Below, piece by piece: positions 56,617 to 64,000 of a stretch of 64,000 nt of DNA. The DNA is from Flavobacterium aeripolare (GTDB taxonomy: Bacteria > Bacteroidota > Bacteroidia > Flavobacteriales > Flavobacteriaceae): assembly GCF_013294025.1 (NCBI RefSeq), contig NZ_JABSNL010000003.1:266362-330361 (forward strand). Direction: 5' to 3'. The notes beneath the pieces are model-generated. The model saw nothing but the letters and a program-made list of their open reading frames with translations. It did no database searches and was not told the DNA's origin. Made by a program: the position numbers and the translations under genes. The first letter of the stretch is position 1. Each line of letters opens with the position of its first letter.

Positions 56617-58206
56617 TTATTTTATAACCTCGGGATTTGTTATTACAAATTCCGTTCGTCTATTCAACTGGTGATCAAATTCAGAACAAGAAACTCCATT
56701 TGAGCATGTATTTACGAGTTCTGTTTCACCATAACCTCTAGCGGTAAGTCTACTAGGATCGATACCTGCTTTGACTAACCAATCTTTTGATGATTTTGCT
56801 CTTCGATTAGATAGCGCCCAGTTATAGGCGTCAGCAGCTCTACTATCTGTATGTGATCCTAGACTGATTTTAATCAAAGGATATTTCTGCATTATAGTAA
56901 GTACTCTCTCTAACTCTAACGCAGCATCAGGTCGAATAAATGATCTATCTAAATCAAAGTAAATAGGATTAATCTTAATCATTAGTTTATCTCTTACAAA
57001 AACAAACTCATTAGACCCTAAATCTAAACCAATTGATAAGGCTAGATCAGCAACGTTTGAAGTTGTAAATGACTCTTCATCCATATCATAGAATTCTTTT
57101 GCACCTGTAACTCTATAGCCTGCCTCACAGTCTACATTAAAAGCAAAGCTTGCAAATTTATCGGCTATAACACTTTCAACTTTTTCTCCTTTAGCATTAT
57201 ATAAGGTTACTAAGGCTCCTGGAAGTAAAGCTCCAGTTTCTTTTTCACGAACAACACCTTGAACAAGTTGCTTACAATTTTCTATTATTGGATTAACTAG
57301 TTCTTCGAAATAATAAATATCGTCATCTCCCTTTCCACCATCTCTATTAGATGAGAAGTGTCCTGTTTTCTTGCCTTTTTGAAAAACCATTGAAAAATCA
57401 TCTTTCAAACTGTTCAGAGGCAAACCTAGGTTGACAGCCTCATTCATTCCCAATCGATCTTTAATTTTTACAGCATAAAGATCTAAACCTCCATTACCAT
57501 AATTTTTACCATCAGAAGAATAGTAAAGTACATTATCAGTATCAATGTATGGAAACATTTCACTTCTCGTACTGTTCACATTAGGACCAAGATTGTACGG
57601 CTCGCCATAGCTATCTTCTCCCAAAACATCTACAGCCCAAATATCTGTTAAACCATATGAACCAGGTCTATTTGATGTAAAATATAAGATCGAATTATCC
57701 GCATTTAATGATGGATGACCCGTATCAAATTCATCACTGTTGAAAGGTAGTTTTTTAACATCTACCCATGTTCCAGTACTATCAACTGTAGCCTTGTAAA
57801 GCTGAATTAAAACCCATCCATCTTTATCAGTATGTCTTTTCTTATCTGTGTAATTATCGCTAGAGAAGTAGATTGTTTTCTCGTCGTTTGTAAAAGCAAC
57901 ATTTGATTCGTGATACTTTGTATTCAGGTTTTTTGAAAATAAATTAGATTCCACAAATTCTCCTGTACTATCAACAGTAGCTTTGTACAATTCTAAAAAT
58001 GGCTGACTGTTTTTGTACCACGTTTTATTCCTCTTTCCTTTCACTTTTCTCGACGAGGCATAAATCACTTGATTATCGCCATAATAAGTAGGACCAAAAT
58101 CGGAGTATTTACTATTATCTTCTATATTTTTAATAGTATAATTGGCATCTTGAGCATGACCCAGAACTACAAAAAGCAGTAATATAATAAGAGTATTTTT
58201 TTTCAT
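56617..58206 (-). CDS. OmpA-family protein with PD40/WD40-like repeats (529 aa)
   Basis: Exported protein with signal peptide (residues 1-18, ending GHA). Residues about 30-285 are a beta-propeller of PD40-type repeats (for example NADNSILYFTSNRPGSYGLTDIWAV). About 305-390 looks like a carboxypeptidase-regulatory fold (VQGVVREKETGALLPGALVTLY). The C-terminal OmpA domain (about 410-525) has LGSHTDSRAADAYNWALSNRRA for peptidoglycan binding. This protein type usually accompanies PorP/SprF and a T9SS adhesin, as here, and may anchor the outer-membrane complex to the wall. Confidence 0.92.
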   Translation of the reverse strand: MKKNTLIILLLFVVLGHAQDANYTIKNIEDNSKYSDFGPTYYGDNQVIYASSRKVKGKRNKTWYKNSQPFLELYKATVDSTGEFVESNLFSKNLNTKYHESNVAFTNDEKTIYFSSDNYTDKKRHTDKDGWVLIQLYKATVDSTGTWVDVKKLPFNSDEFDTGHPSLNADNSILYFTSNRPGSYGLTDIWAVDVLGEDSYGEPYNLGPNVNSTRSEMFPYIDTDNVLYYSSDGKNYGNGGLDLYAVKIKDRLGMNEAVNLGLPLNSLKDDFSMVFQKGKKTGHFSSNRDGGKGDDDIYYFEELVNPIIENCKQLVQGVVREKETGALLPGALVTLYNAKGEKVESVIADKFASFAFNVDCEAGYRVTGAKEFYDMDEESFTTSNVADLALSIGLDLGSNEFVFVRDKLMIKINPIYFDLDRSFIRPDAALELERVLTIMQKYPLIKISLGSHTDSRAADAYNWALSNRRAKSSKDWLVKAGIDPSRLTARGYGETELVNTCSNGVSCSEFDHQLNRRTEFVITNPEVIK

Positions 58207-58218
58207 GTTTGTTTGTTT

Positions 58219-59124
58219 TTAGAAGAAACGAGGGCTTTTCAATTTTTTCTTATTAATATCAAAGATCAACATAATTTCGTGTGAACCAGAATTGAAATTT
58301 CCAAATCTAGTTGTGGTGTAATCGTATGCATATCCTACTCTAAGCGAATTGCTAACTTGGAAACCTACCATGGCACTAACAGAGTCATCAATTCTCATTG
58401 ATAAACCTAATTCCAGTTTTTCCTGAATCAACATATTAACAGACAAATCAACTGAAAGCGGTGCACCTGTCGTCGCTTTAACTAAAGCGGATGGCTTTAA
58501 TTTTAAGTTGTAATCAAGATCAAAGACATAACCAGCAGTAGCAAAGTAGTGTATCCTTTCTGAAGCTGTAGAAACAATTCCATTGCTTTTATCTAGATAC
58601 CTTGTTTCTAAAATATTTGGTGCAGAAACACCAAGATAAAAACGCTCCTTATAGTAAAGCAATCCCAAACCAAAATTAGGTGCTATTTGGTTTATTGGTG
58701 TATTTAATGGATCTGGATCAACTGTAATAATCTCACGAACATTCAAAAAAGTAGCTCCCGCTTTTACACCAAATGCTAATCTACCTTCATCTGAAGTGTG
58801 TATCGTATATGAAAAGTCAGCATAAACGTTATCTTCCTTTACAGGACCAATTTCATCATGTATTACCGAGAATCCTAAACCTACATTTCGTCCCACAGGT
58901 CCATTGATAGACATTGTTGCCGTTTGTGGCGCTCCATCAACTCCTACCCACTGGGTTCGTCCAAGTATACCAATAGTTGTATATTCCTTGGAACCAGCAT
59001 AAGCGGGATTTAGAATATTCATATTGTACATGTACTGCGTATACTGTGGATCTTGCTGGCTGTAAACGCTAGATGTAAATAGTATGAAAACAAAAATTGC
59101 TGTCAGTAATTTAAATAGTTTCAT
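58219..59124 (-). CDS. PorP/SprF-family type IX secretion membrane protein (301 aa)
   Basis: Outer-membrane beta-barrel of the PorP/SprF family. The signal peptide ends VYSQ (residues 1-22), followed by the family opening QDPQYTQYMYNMNILNPAYAG and later GLGLLYYKERFYLGVSAPNIL. SprF is needed to export the gliding adhesin SprB in F. johnsoniae, and paralogues usually sit next to the adhesin that they serve. Here it follows the giant adhesin (70 bases) and precedes the OmpA-like gene (12 bases), forming the standard three-gene unit. Confidence 0.94.
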   Translation of the reverse strand: MKLFKLLTAIFVFILFTSSVYSQQDPQYTQYMYNMNILNPAYAGSKEYTTIGILGRTQWVGVDGAPQTATMSINGPVGRNVGLGFSVIHDEIGPVKEDNVYADFSYTIHTSDEGRLAFGVKAGATFLNVREIITVDPDPLNTPINQIAPNFGLGLLYYKERFYLGVSAPNILETRYLDKSNGIVSTASERIHYFATAGYVFDLDYNLKLKPSALVKATTGAPLSVDLSVNMLIQEKLELGLSMRIDDSVSAMVGFQVSNSLRVGYAYDYTTTRFGNFNSGSHEIMLIFDINKKKLKSPRFF

Positions 59125-59194
59125 ATAGACTGTATGTTAAATTTAAAATTAAGAGAGAGAAATGGTATCATTCCTCTCCCTTTATTATTTTGGT

Positions 59195-62100
59195 TTATTT
59201 TCTTAAATATATCCACCCTGTTTGCGGCGCTCTATCATCATTATTAAAGTAGATAGTATAGAAATACGTTCCTGCTGGAAGAGTGTCATTTGTTAAATTC
59301 CATCTACCGTTAGAGTAACCATCCCACCATTTAGGCGTTGTAAATTTATCCCCATTGTGTTTGTATTGGTAAACAATGTTTCCGTATCTGTTTACAATTT
59401 CCATACTAAAATTAGGGTATAGTACTTGTAAATGTTGGATTTCGAATACATCATTTATACCATCACCATTAGGTGTAAAACCTTCTGATAATACAATCGA
59501 AATTTCAGGTTCAATCGTTACAGCATCTTGGTCATCTTCAAGGATTTTGTTATTTCCTGGTGTAGAGTCAATATCAAGTTCATTTGCAGCTATAACTTCA
59601 GCTACGTTTGTAAACTCTCCTACTGGCAATACAAAGGCTACAACTTTTAACACTTGTGTTTGATCGATAGCAATGTTACCTACGTTCCATAAACCTGTAA
59701 CCTGATCGTAAGTTCCAGTTGTTGTAGTTGCATTCACGAAAGTAAATCCACTAGGCAACAAATCTTTAACCACTACTCCTGTTCCATTACTTGGACCTCT
59801 GTTTGTCAACGTAATTGTAAACTCAACATTAGTCTCGGCTATAGGTTGTATGTTATCTACAGTTTTACTTAACTCTAAATCTATAACTGCTATTGGTTCA
59901 GCAGCGATACAACTCACATTGTTATCTGGATTAGTATCTGTTTGATGTAATGCCGTGATAGTAGCACAGTTTAAGTAACTACCTGACTCATTTACCAGAA
60001 CATCAACAATTAGAATTTCAGTTTCTCCATTCAGTATTTTACTTACTTTCCAGTCTCCAGTCACATAATCATAGATTCCTTTAGTTGAACTATAATTTAC
60101 AAATGTATAACCTGCAGGAAGTAAATCTGACACGACAACATCAGTTGCGTCTATATTTCCATTGTTAGTTAATAAGATCTCAAATGATATTTCTGAATCT
60201 ACTTCAGGGTTACTATTATTTTTAAGTATCGTTTTAACTACTGCAAGATCTACAGATTGATTAGGTGATACCGAAGCACACGCATAGTCATCTTCACTCA
60301 CATTACCGTTCCCCGGTGTTGAATCAACGTCTGGTTCATTAGCTCTTGTGATTTCAGCACAATTTAGATAATCACCTGAATTAAGAACTTCGACATCTAC
60401 TAACAAGATTGCTGTATTATCAACTTCGATGAAGCCAATGTTCCATAATCCCGTTGTAGGAGTATAAGTTCCAATAGAAGAACTGTAGTTTATAAACTTA
60501 TAACCAGAAGGTATAAGATCAACCACTTGAACCCCTGTTGCTTTTGTAGGACCATCATTAATCACTCTAATTTCAAAAGTAATCATATCGCCAACTTCAG
60601 GAGCAGTAACGTTAGCTACTATTTCTTTAGTAAGACGCAGATCAATGAACGCCGTTGGAACTATAGCTACTATACCAATATTATTTGACAAGTTAGAATC
60701 AGATTGATCTGCCTTAACCGCCGTTGTGGTATTGGTTATTGTAGTACCGTAAGTACCTTCATTTACTTTAGCACTTAAAGTAAGAGTTGCTATTGAACCG
60801 TTAGTCATATCACCTACTGTCCATAATCCTGATCCTGCGTTAAAGAAACCGCTTGAAACAGTATTGCTTATGTAAGTAACTCCTACTGGTAAGTTATCAG
60901 TTAAGCTAACATTAGTAGCATCACTAGCACCATTATTCGTAATTTGAATTGTATAAGTTATTGTATCACCAATGTTAGGTGTTGCATTACTTACAGTTTT
61001 AACAACAGCCAAATCTAAACTTGTAACAGTTATTGTCTCTGAAGGATCATCTGGTGTTAAATTAACATCCATTTGATCTTGAGTATTTGTAACTGTATTA
61101 GTTAATACTTGACCTCCTTGATCCATACCTACAATAGCTTTTATAACTATTGACCCTTTTTCACCAGGAAGCAAAGTTCCCACTGTCCAATTAGGTGATG
61201 TCCAAGTTCCTTTTGCAGGAGTTCCAGAAACATATGTTAAACCTGCAGGTAAGTCATCTGTTACAACCAAGTTTGTTACTAAAGTTGTACCATTATTTGC
61301 TACTGTAACAGTATAAGTTACGGTGTCACCTACATTAGGAGAATTATTATCTACTACTTTAGTAAGTACTACATCTGCATTGTTTTGAACAATCATTGTC
61401 TCATCTAAATCATTACCAACATTTGTTGGATCTGATTGATCTCCTTTAGCTGCTGTAGTTGTATTTACAATTGTTTTTCCTGCCATTCCAGCTTTAACTA
61501 TTACGTTAATATCAAGAACTTTAATCTCTCCAACTGCTAGATCACCTACTAACCAAAGACCTGAGCCATAATTATAATCTGCTCCTTGACTATTACTAGT
61601 ATAAGTAACTTCACTAGGAAGAATATCAGTTAAACTTACTGCTGTTGCAGGGCTTGGTCCATTATTAGTAACTTTTATACTATAGGTAACCGTTTCTCCT
61701 TCGGCAGGAGTTGCATTACTTACTGATTTCTCAGTTACTAAATCTGCGCTAGTTACAGTAATAGGTTCAGTTAAATCATCGCCAACTGTAGTTGGATCTG
61801 ACTGATCCCCTGAAGCAGCGGTTGCTGTATTAACAATTGCTGTTTGAGCAGTTGTACCCGCAGCAGTAACTTTAGCATCAATTACCAATGTTGCAGAAGA
61901 TCCGATATTAATACTTCCGATTGTCCATAGACCTCCAGAATATGTATTGACCGTTCCTCCAGTCGCAACATGTGACATGTAAGTCACACCAGCTGGTAGA
62001 TCATCAGTAAGATTCACTCCCGTAGCTGTACTAGGCCCTTTATTTACAACCGTTAAAGTATACTTAACGATATCTCCTTGATTAGGACTAGAATTATCAA

Positions 62101-64000
62101 CTGTTTTAGTCGTTACCAAATCAACAATTTTGACTGGAACAATAGTAACATCTGACTGGTCAATTTCACTTGGAGTATTGTTACCATGAACAATACCATT
62201 TGGATCTAACTGATCAACTTTAGTTACCTCTGCACTATTGGTATAATTACCTGTTTCATTTATTGTAGCAACAACTGTTAATGTAGCAGAAGATGTATTA
62301 GTCAATCCACCTACGTTCCATAATCCATTTGCTGGAGTGTATGTTCCTATACTAGGAGTAACACTAACTAAGTTATAACCACTAGGTAATTTGTCAACGA
62401 TATTTATACCCGTTGCATCACTAGGACCATTATTAGTTGCTGTAATTAAGAACTCAATGTTCCCACCAACCTCATATGGACTTGTACTAGCTACTGTTTT
62501 AACTACTGCAATTTCAGAAAGCGCAGCCATAGTATCGATATCCGTTTGACTATTATTAGTAGTATCCGGATCTTCAACATCTGAACTAACAGACGCCGTA
62601 TTAACTAGCTCTCCAGTGTAATTACTTGGCACCGCTATCGTTACCGTATAAGTTACTGTCTCTCCTACTGCAACAGTTGCTATTGTAGCATTTACTGCTG
62701 TAATATCACCTGATCCACTTGCATTTGGCGGTACCGAAGTTCCCGTTCCTACAGCTGACCATGTGGTTACAGCTTCTAGAATTGGACTTGTAATATCGTC
62801 AAGTACTACCACATTAGTAGCTACTGCCGGACCATTATTTTTAACAACGATTGTATAAACGCTGTTCGTTCCAGGTGTATACTTCTCTTTGCTATCTGTT
62901 TTAGTTACAACTAAATCAGCTTGCGGCTTCATCTCTATAGTAATCAAACTATTATTAGATGGATTTCCTTCATTATCCTCCACATTATAATTAATTGGAG
63001 TTGGGTTTGTAATGAAGCCTGGGTTCGGTGTAAACGTTACCGTTCCAGTTACTAAATCAACGTTCCAAGTTCCTTCTCCAGGAATTACTAAACTTGTAAT
63101 GTCTCCGTTGGCATCCGTTACAATGTTTGTAGCGCTTCCAGGATTTACTAAGCTTACTGTTGTTGGATCAATTACGTCTCCATTGATGTCATTTGCAATC
63201 ACATCAATTACAACAGGCGTATTAATTGGATTTCCAGTCGAAAGATCTGGCGAAGAAATTGGAGCATAATCTAAAGTGATTGTACTCGGATTTGAAACAT
63301 TTCCTTCATTATCTTTTACTGTATACTTGATTACCGGAGGATCAAGCGTATAAGCTGGATCCGGAGTAAAGGTTACATTTCCTGCATCATCTGCAATCCA
63401 TGTTCCAACTCCTGGTACGTTAACCTCTTTTGGAGATATCGCAATACCGCCTGGTACACTCAATGGATCAAGTTCAACAGTTGTTATATCAACTAAGTCT
63501 CCTGTTGTATCGTTAGCAATTACATTTATTGTAACTGGCTGACCAATGGTAGCAGGAATAATGTTTGTATCATTTGTTGCGATAGGGCTATAATCAATAG
63601 TTACCGTAGCATCATTTGATTGGTTTCCATCATTGTCTTCAACATTATATGCTATTGGTGTTGGATCTGCATTGAAAGTTGGTAAAGGTGTAAATGTAAT
63701 TACTCCAGTTACCGGATCAACACTCCATGTACCTTCACCAGGTATCACTAAGCTTGTAACATCTCCATTACTATCCACTACAACAGCTGTCGCCCCTGCA
63801 GGTGCTACTAAACTAACAGTAGCCGGATCTATAGTTCCATCAGCATCGCTATCTAATCCAGATGGATTTAAAATAGGATTTATTGACACTGCAGTATTAG
63901 GTGTGTTTCCTGAACTTAAGTCATTCTCTGCAGTTGGGAATATTTTATCATAAGTAACAGTTACAATTGCAGTGTCACTTAATCCTGTAAGTACCTCTGT
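59195..64000 (-). CDS. Giant T9SS type B adhesin, CshA and DUF11 repeats (N-terminus outside window)
   Basis: Large cell-surface adhesin resembling SprB-type or gliding-associated proteins. The frame is open to the window edge, so at least 1601 residues lie here and the N-terminus is missing; the first Met-like codon at 63889 is only an internal GTG. From the right it has three CshA-type repeats, about nine DUF11 repeats (about 127 residues each; motif such as DLVVTKT, NNGPSxAT, DxLPxG, WxVG) and a C-terminal domain of about 103 residues (GFTPNGDGINDVFEI, then YFYTIYF and GWIYLRK). The last matches the gliding-motility-associated type B sorting domain. Secretion is expected to need T9SS and the neighbouring SprF-like protein. 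Confidence 0.95.
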   Translation of the reverse strand, partial: TEVLTGLSDTAIVTVTYDKIFPTAENDLSSGNTPNTAVSINPILNPSGLDSDADGTIDPATVSLVAPAGATAVVVDSNGDVTSLVIPGEGTWSVDPVTGVITFTPLPTFNADPTPIAYNVEDNDGNQSNDATVTIDYSPIATNDTNIIPATIGQPVTINVIANDTTGDLVDITTVELDPLSVPGGIAISPKEVNVPGVGTWIADDAGNVTFTPDPAYTLDPPVIKYTVKDNEGNVSNPSTITLDYAPISSPDLSTGNPINTPVVIDVIANDINGDVIDPTTVSLVNPGSATNIVTDANGDITSLVIPGEGTWNVDLVTGTVTFTPNPGFITNPTPINYNVEDNEGNPSNNSLITIEMKPQADLVVTKTDSKEKYTPGTNSVYTIVVKNNGPAVATNVVVLDDITSPILEAVTTWSAVGTGTSVPPNASGSGDITAVNATIATVAVGETVTYTVTIAVPSNYTGELVNTASVSSDVEDPDTTNNSQTDIDTMAALSEIAVVKTVASTSPYEVGGNIEFLITATNNGPSDATGINIVDKLPSGYNLVSVTPSIGTYTPANGLWNVGGLTNTSSATLTVVATINETGNYTNSAEVTKVDQLDPNGIVHGNNTPSEIDQSDVTIVPVKIVDLVTTKTVDNSSPNQGDIVKYTLTVVNKGPSTATGVNLTDDLPAGVTYMSHVATGGTVNTYSGGLWTIGSINIGSSATLVIDAKVTAAGTTAQTAIVNTATAASGDQSDPTTVGDDLTEPITVTSADLVTEKSVSNATPAEGETVTYSIKVTNNGPSPATAVSLTDILPSEVTYTSNSQGADYNYGSGLWLVGDLAVGEIKVLDINVIVKAGMAGKTIVNTTTAAKGDQSDPTNVGNDLDETMIVQNNADVVLTKVVDNNSPNVGDTVTYTVTVANNGTTLVTNLVVTDDLPAGLTYVSGTPAKGTWTSPNWTVGTLLPGEKGSIVIKAIVGMDQGGQVLTNTVTNTQDQMDVNLTPDDPSETITVTSLDLAVVKTVSNATPNIGDTITYTIQITNNGASDATNVSLTDNLPVGVTYISNTVSSGFFNAGSGLWTVGDMTNGSIATLTLSAKVNEGTYGTTITNTTTAVKADQSDSNLSNNIGIVAIVPTAFIDLRLTKEIVANVTAPEVGDMITFEIRVINDGPTKATGVQVVDLIPSGYKFINYSSSIGTYTPTTGLWNIGFIEVDNTAILLVDVEVLNSGDYLNCAEITRANEPDVDSTPGNGNVSEDDYACASVSPNQSVDLAVVKTILKNNSNPEVDSEISFEILLTNNGNIDATDVVVSDLLPAGYTFVNYSSTKGIYDYVTGDWKVSKILNGETEILIVDVLVNESGSYLNCATITALHQTDTNPDNNVSCIAAEPIAVIDLELSKTVDNIQPIAETNVEFTITLTNRGPSNGTGVVVKDLLPSGFTFVNATTTTGTYDQVTGLWNVGNIAIDQTQVLKVVAFVLPVGEFTNVAEVIAANELDIDSTPGNNKILEDDQDAVTIEPEISIVLSEGFTPNGDGINDVFEIQHLQVLYPNFSMEIVNRYGNIVYQYKHNGDKFTTPKWWDGYSNGRWNLTNDTLPAGTYFYTIYFNNDDRAPQTGWIYLRK
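59198..59506 (-). other. T9SS type B C-terminal sorting domain of the adhesin
   Basis: Codes for the final 103 residues, with the NGDGIND motif near its start, a WWDG turn and terminal strands. The type B domain directs export through T9SS, usually with PorP/SprF help. Confidence 0.9.
59507..62929 (-). repeat. Nine tandem DUF11 repeats in the adhesin
   Basis: Nine protein repeats of roughly 120-130 residues, each opening with a DLxxxKT strand and containing NNGPSxATxVxxxDxLPxG. They are diverged from each other, so the array is old rather than freshly duplicated. Confidence 0.85.
62930..63970 (-). repeat. Three CshA-type repeats in the adhesin
   Basis: Units of about 105-120 residues with the pattern IDVIANDINGDVIDPTTVSL, then GEGTWxVD, FTPxPxF and YxVxDNEGN. 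The first and third units (63590-63970 and 62930-63265) are more alike than the middle one. The array may continue beyond the window. Confidence 0.8.

Noticed and set aside
63012..63953. Frames on the + strand opposite the adhesin
   Set aside because: Open only because the repeat protein's codon pattern leaves the reverse frame free of stops.
1..64000. CRISPR array, IS element or restriction system
   Set aside because: No regularly spaced short repeats, transposase motifs or methylase/nuclease pairs were seen. The tandem repeats found are protein-coding (adhesin) or operator-sized.

Overview
The window is a chromosomal segment of a gliding Flavobacteriaceae bacterium (Bacteroidota), probably Flavobacterium or a close relative. 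The evidence is: low GC; gldB and gldC; a PorP/SprF-type protein next to a giant adhesin carrying a type IX secretion (T9SS) type B C-terminal domain; two SusC/SusD pairs; TAnnTTTG-type -7 promoter boxes; and a division and cell-wall (dcw) cluster in Bacteroidota order.

Layout. (1) 1-9439 is the end of a prophage: a cut-off SHOCT-domain protein, a small unknown gene, a virion-like gene, a tape-measure gene and two large tail proteins on +, then a tyrosine integrase on -. The integrase faces the 3' end of tRNA-Arg(TCG) at 9534-9607, the likely attachment site. The other prophage end and the head genes lie left of the window. (2) 9651-26118 is a minus-strand dcw operon read from the right: mraZ, rsmH, ftsL-like, ftsI, murE, mraY, murD, ftsW, murG, murC, ftsQ, ftsA, ftsZ, followed by a GatB/YqeY protein. 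In front of mraZ are 10-bp-spaced MraZ boxes and a good -7 box, and mraZ probably starts at TTG. (3) 26504-37675 holds mixed housekeeping genes: an alpha/beta hydrolase, EngB, a lipoprotein, gldC and gldB, nadE, a LuxR-type response regulator, dnaG lacking its zinc ligands, an ECF sigma / anti-sigma-like / outer-membrane protein operon with a candidate self-controlled promoter, and a polyprenyl diphosphate synthase. (4) 37869-43474 is a SusC/SusD pair with a secreted phosphodiesterase/sulfatase-fold enzyme. (5) 43568-55311 is a polysaccharide utilization locus: SusC, SusD, GH30 and GH3 on -, and a divergent membrane regulator (beta-propeller, Y_Y_Y, LuxR-type HTH) on +. This enzyme set suggests a beta-glucan such as laminarin. 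Direct repeats before susC and a palindrome before the regulator are candidate operators. (6) 55401-64000 contains rlmN, then an adhesin, SprF-like and OmpA-like cluster. The adhesin (CshA repeats, nine DUF11 repeats, T9SS type B domain) runs off the right edge.

No CRISPR array, rRNA or insertion sequence was seen. One tRNA is present. Functions rest on motif and family recognition by eye. Promoters, operators and terminators are pattern-based predictions.
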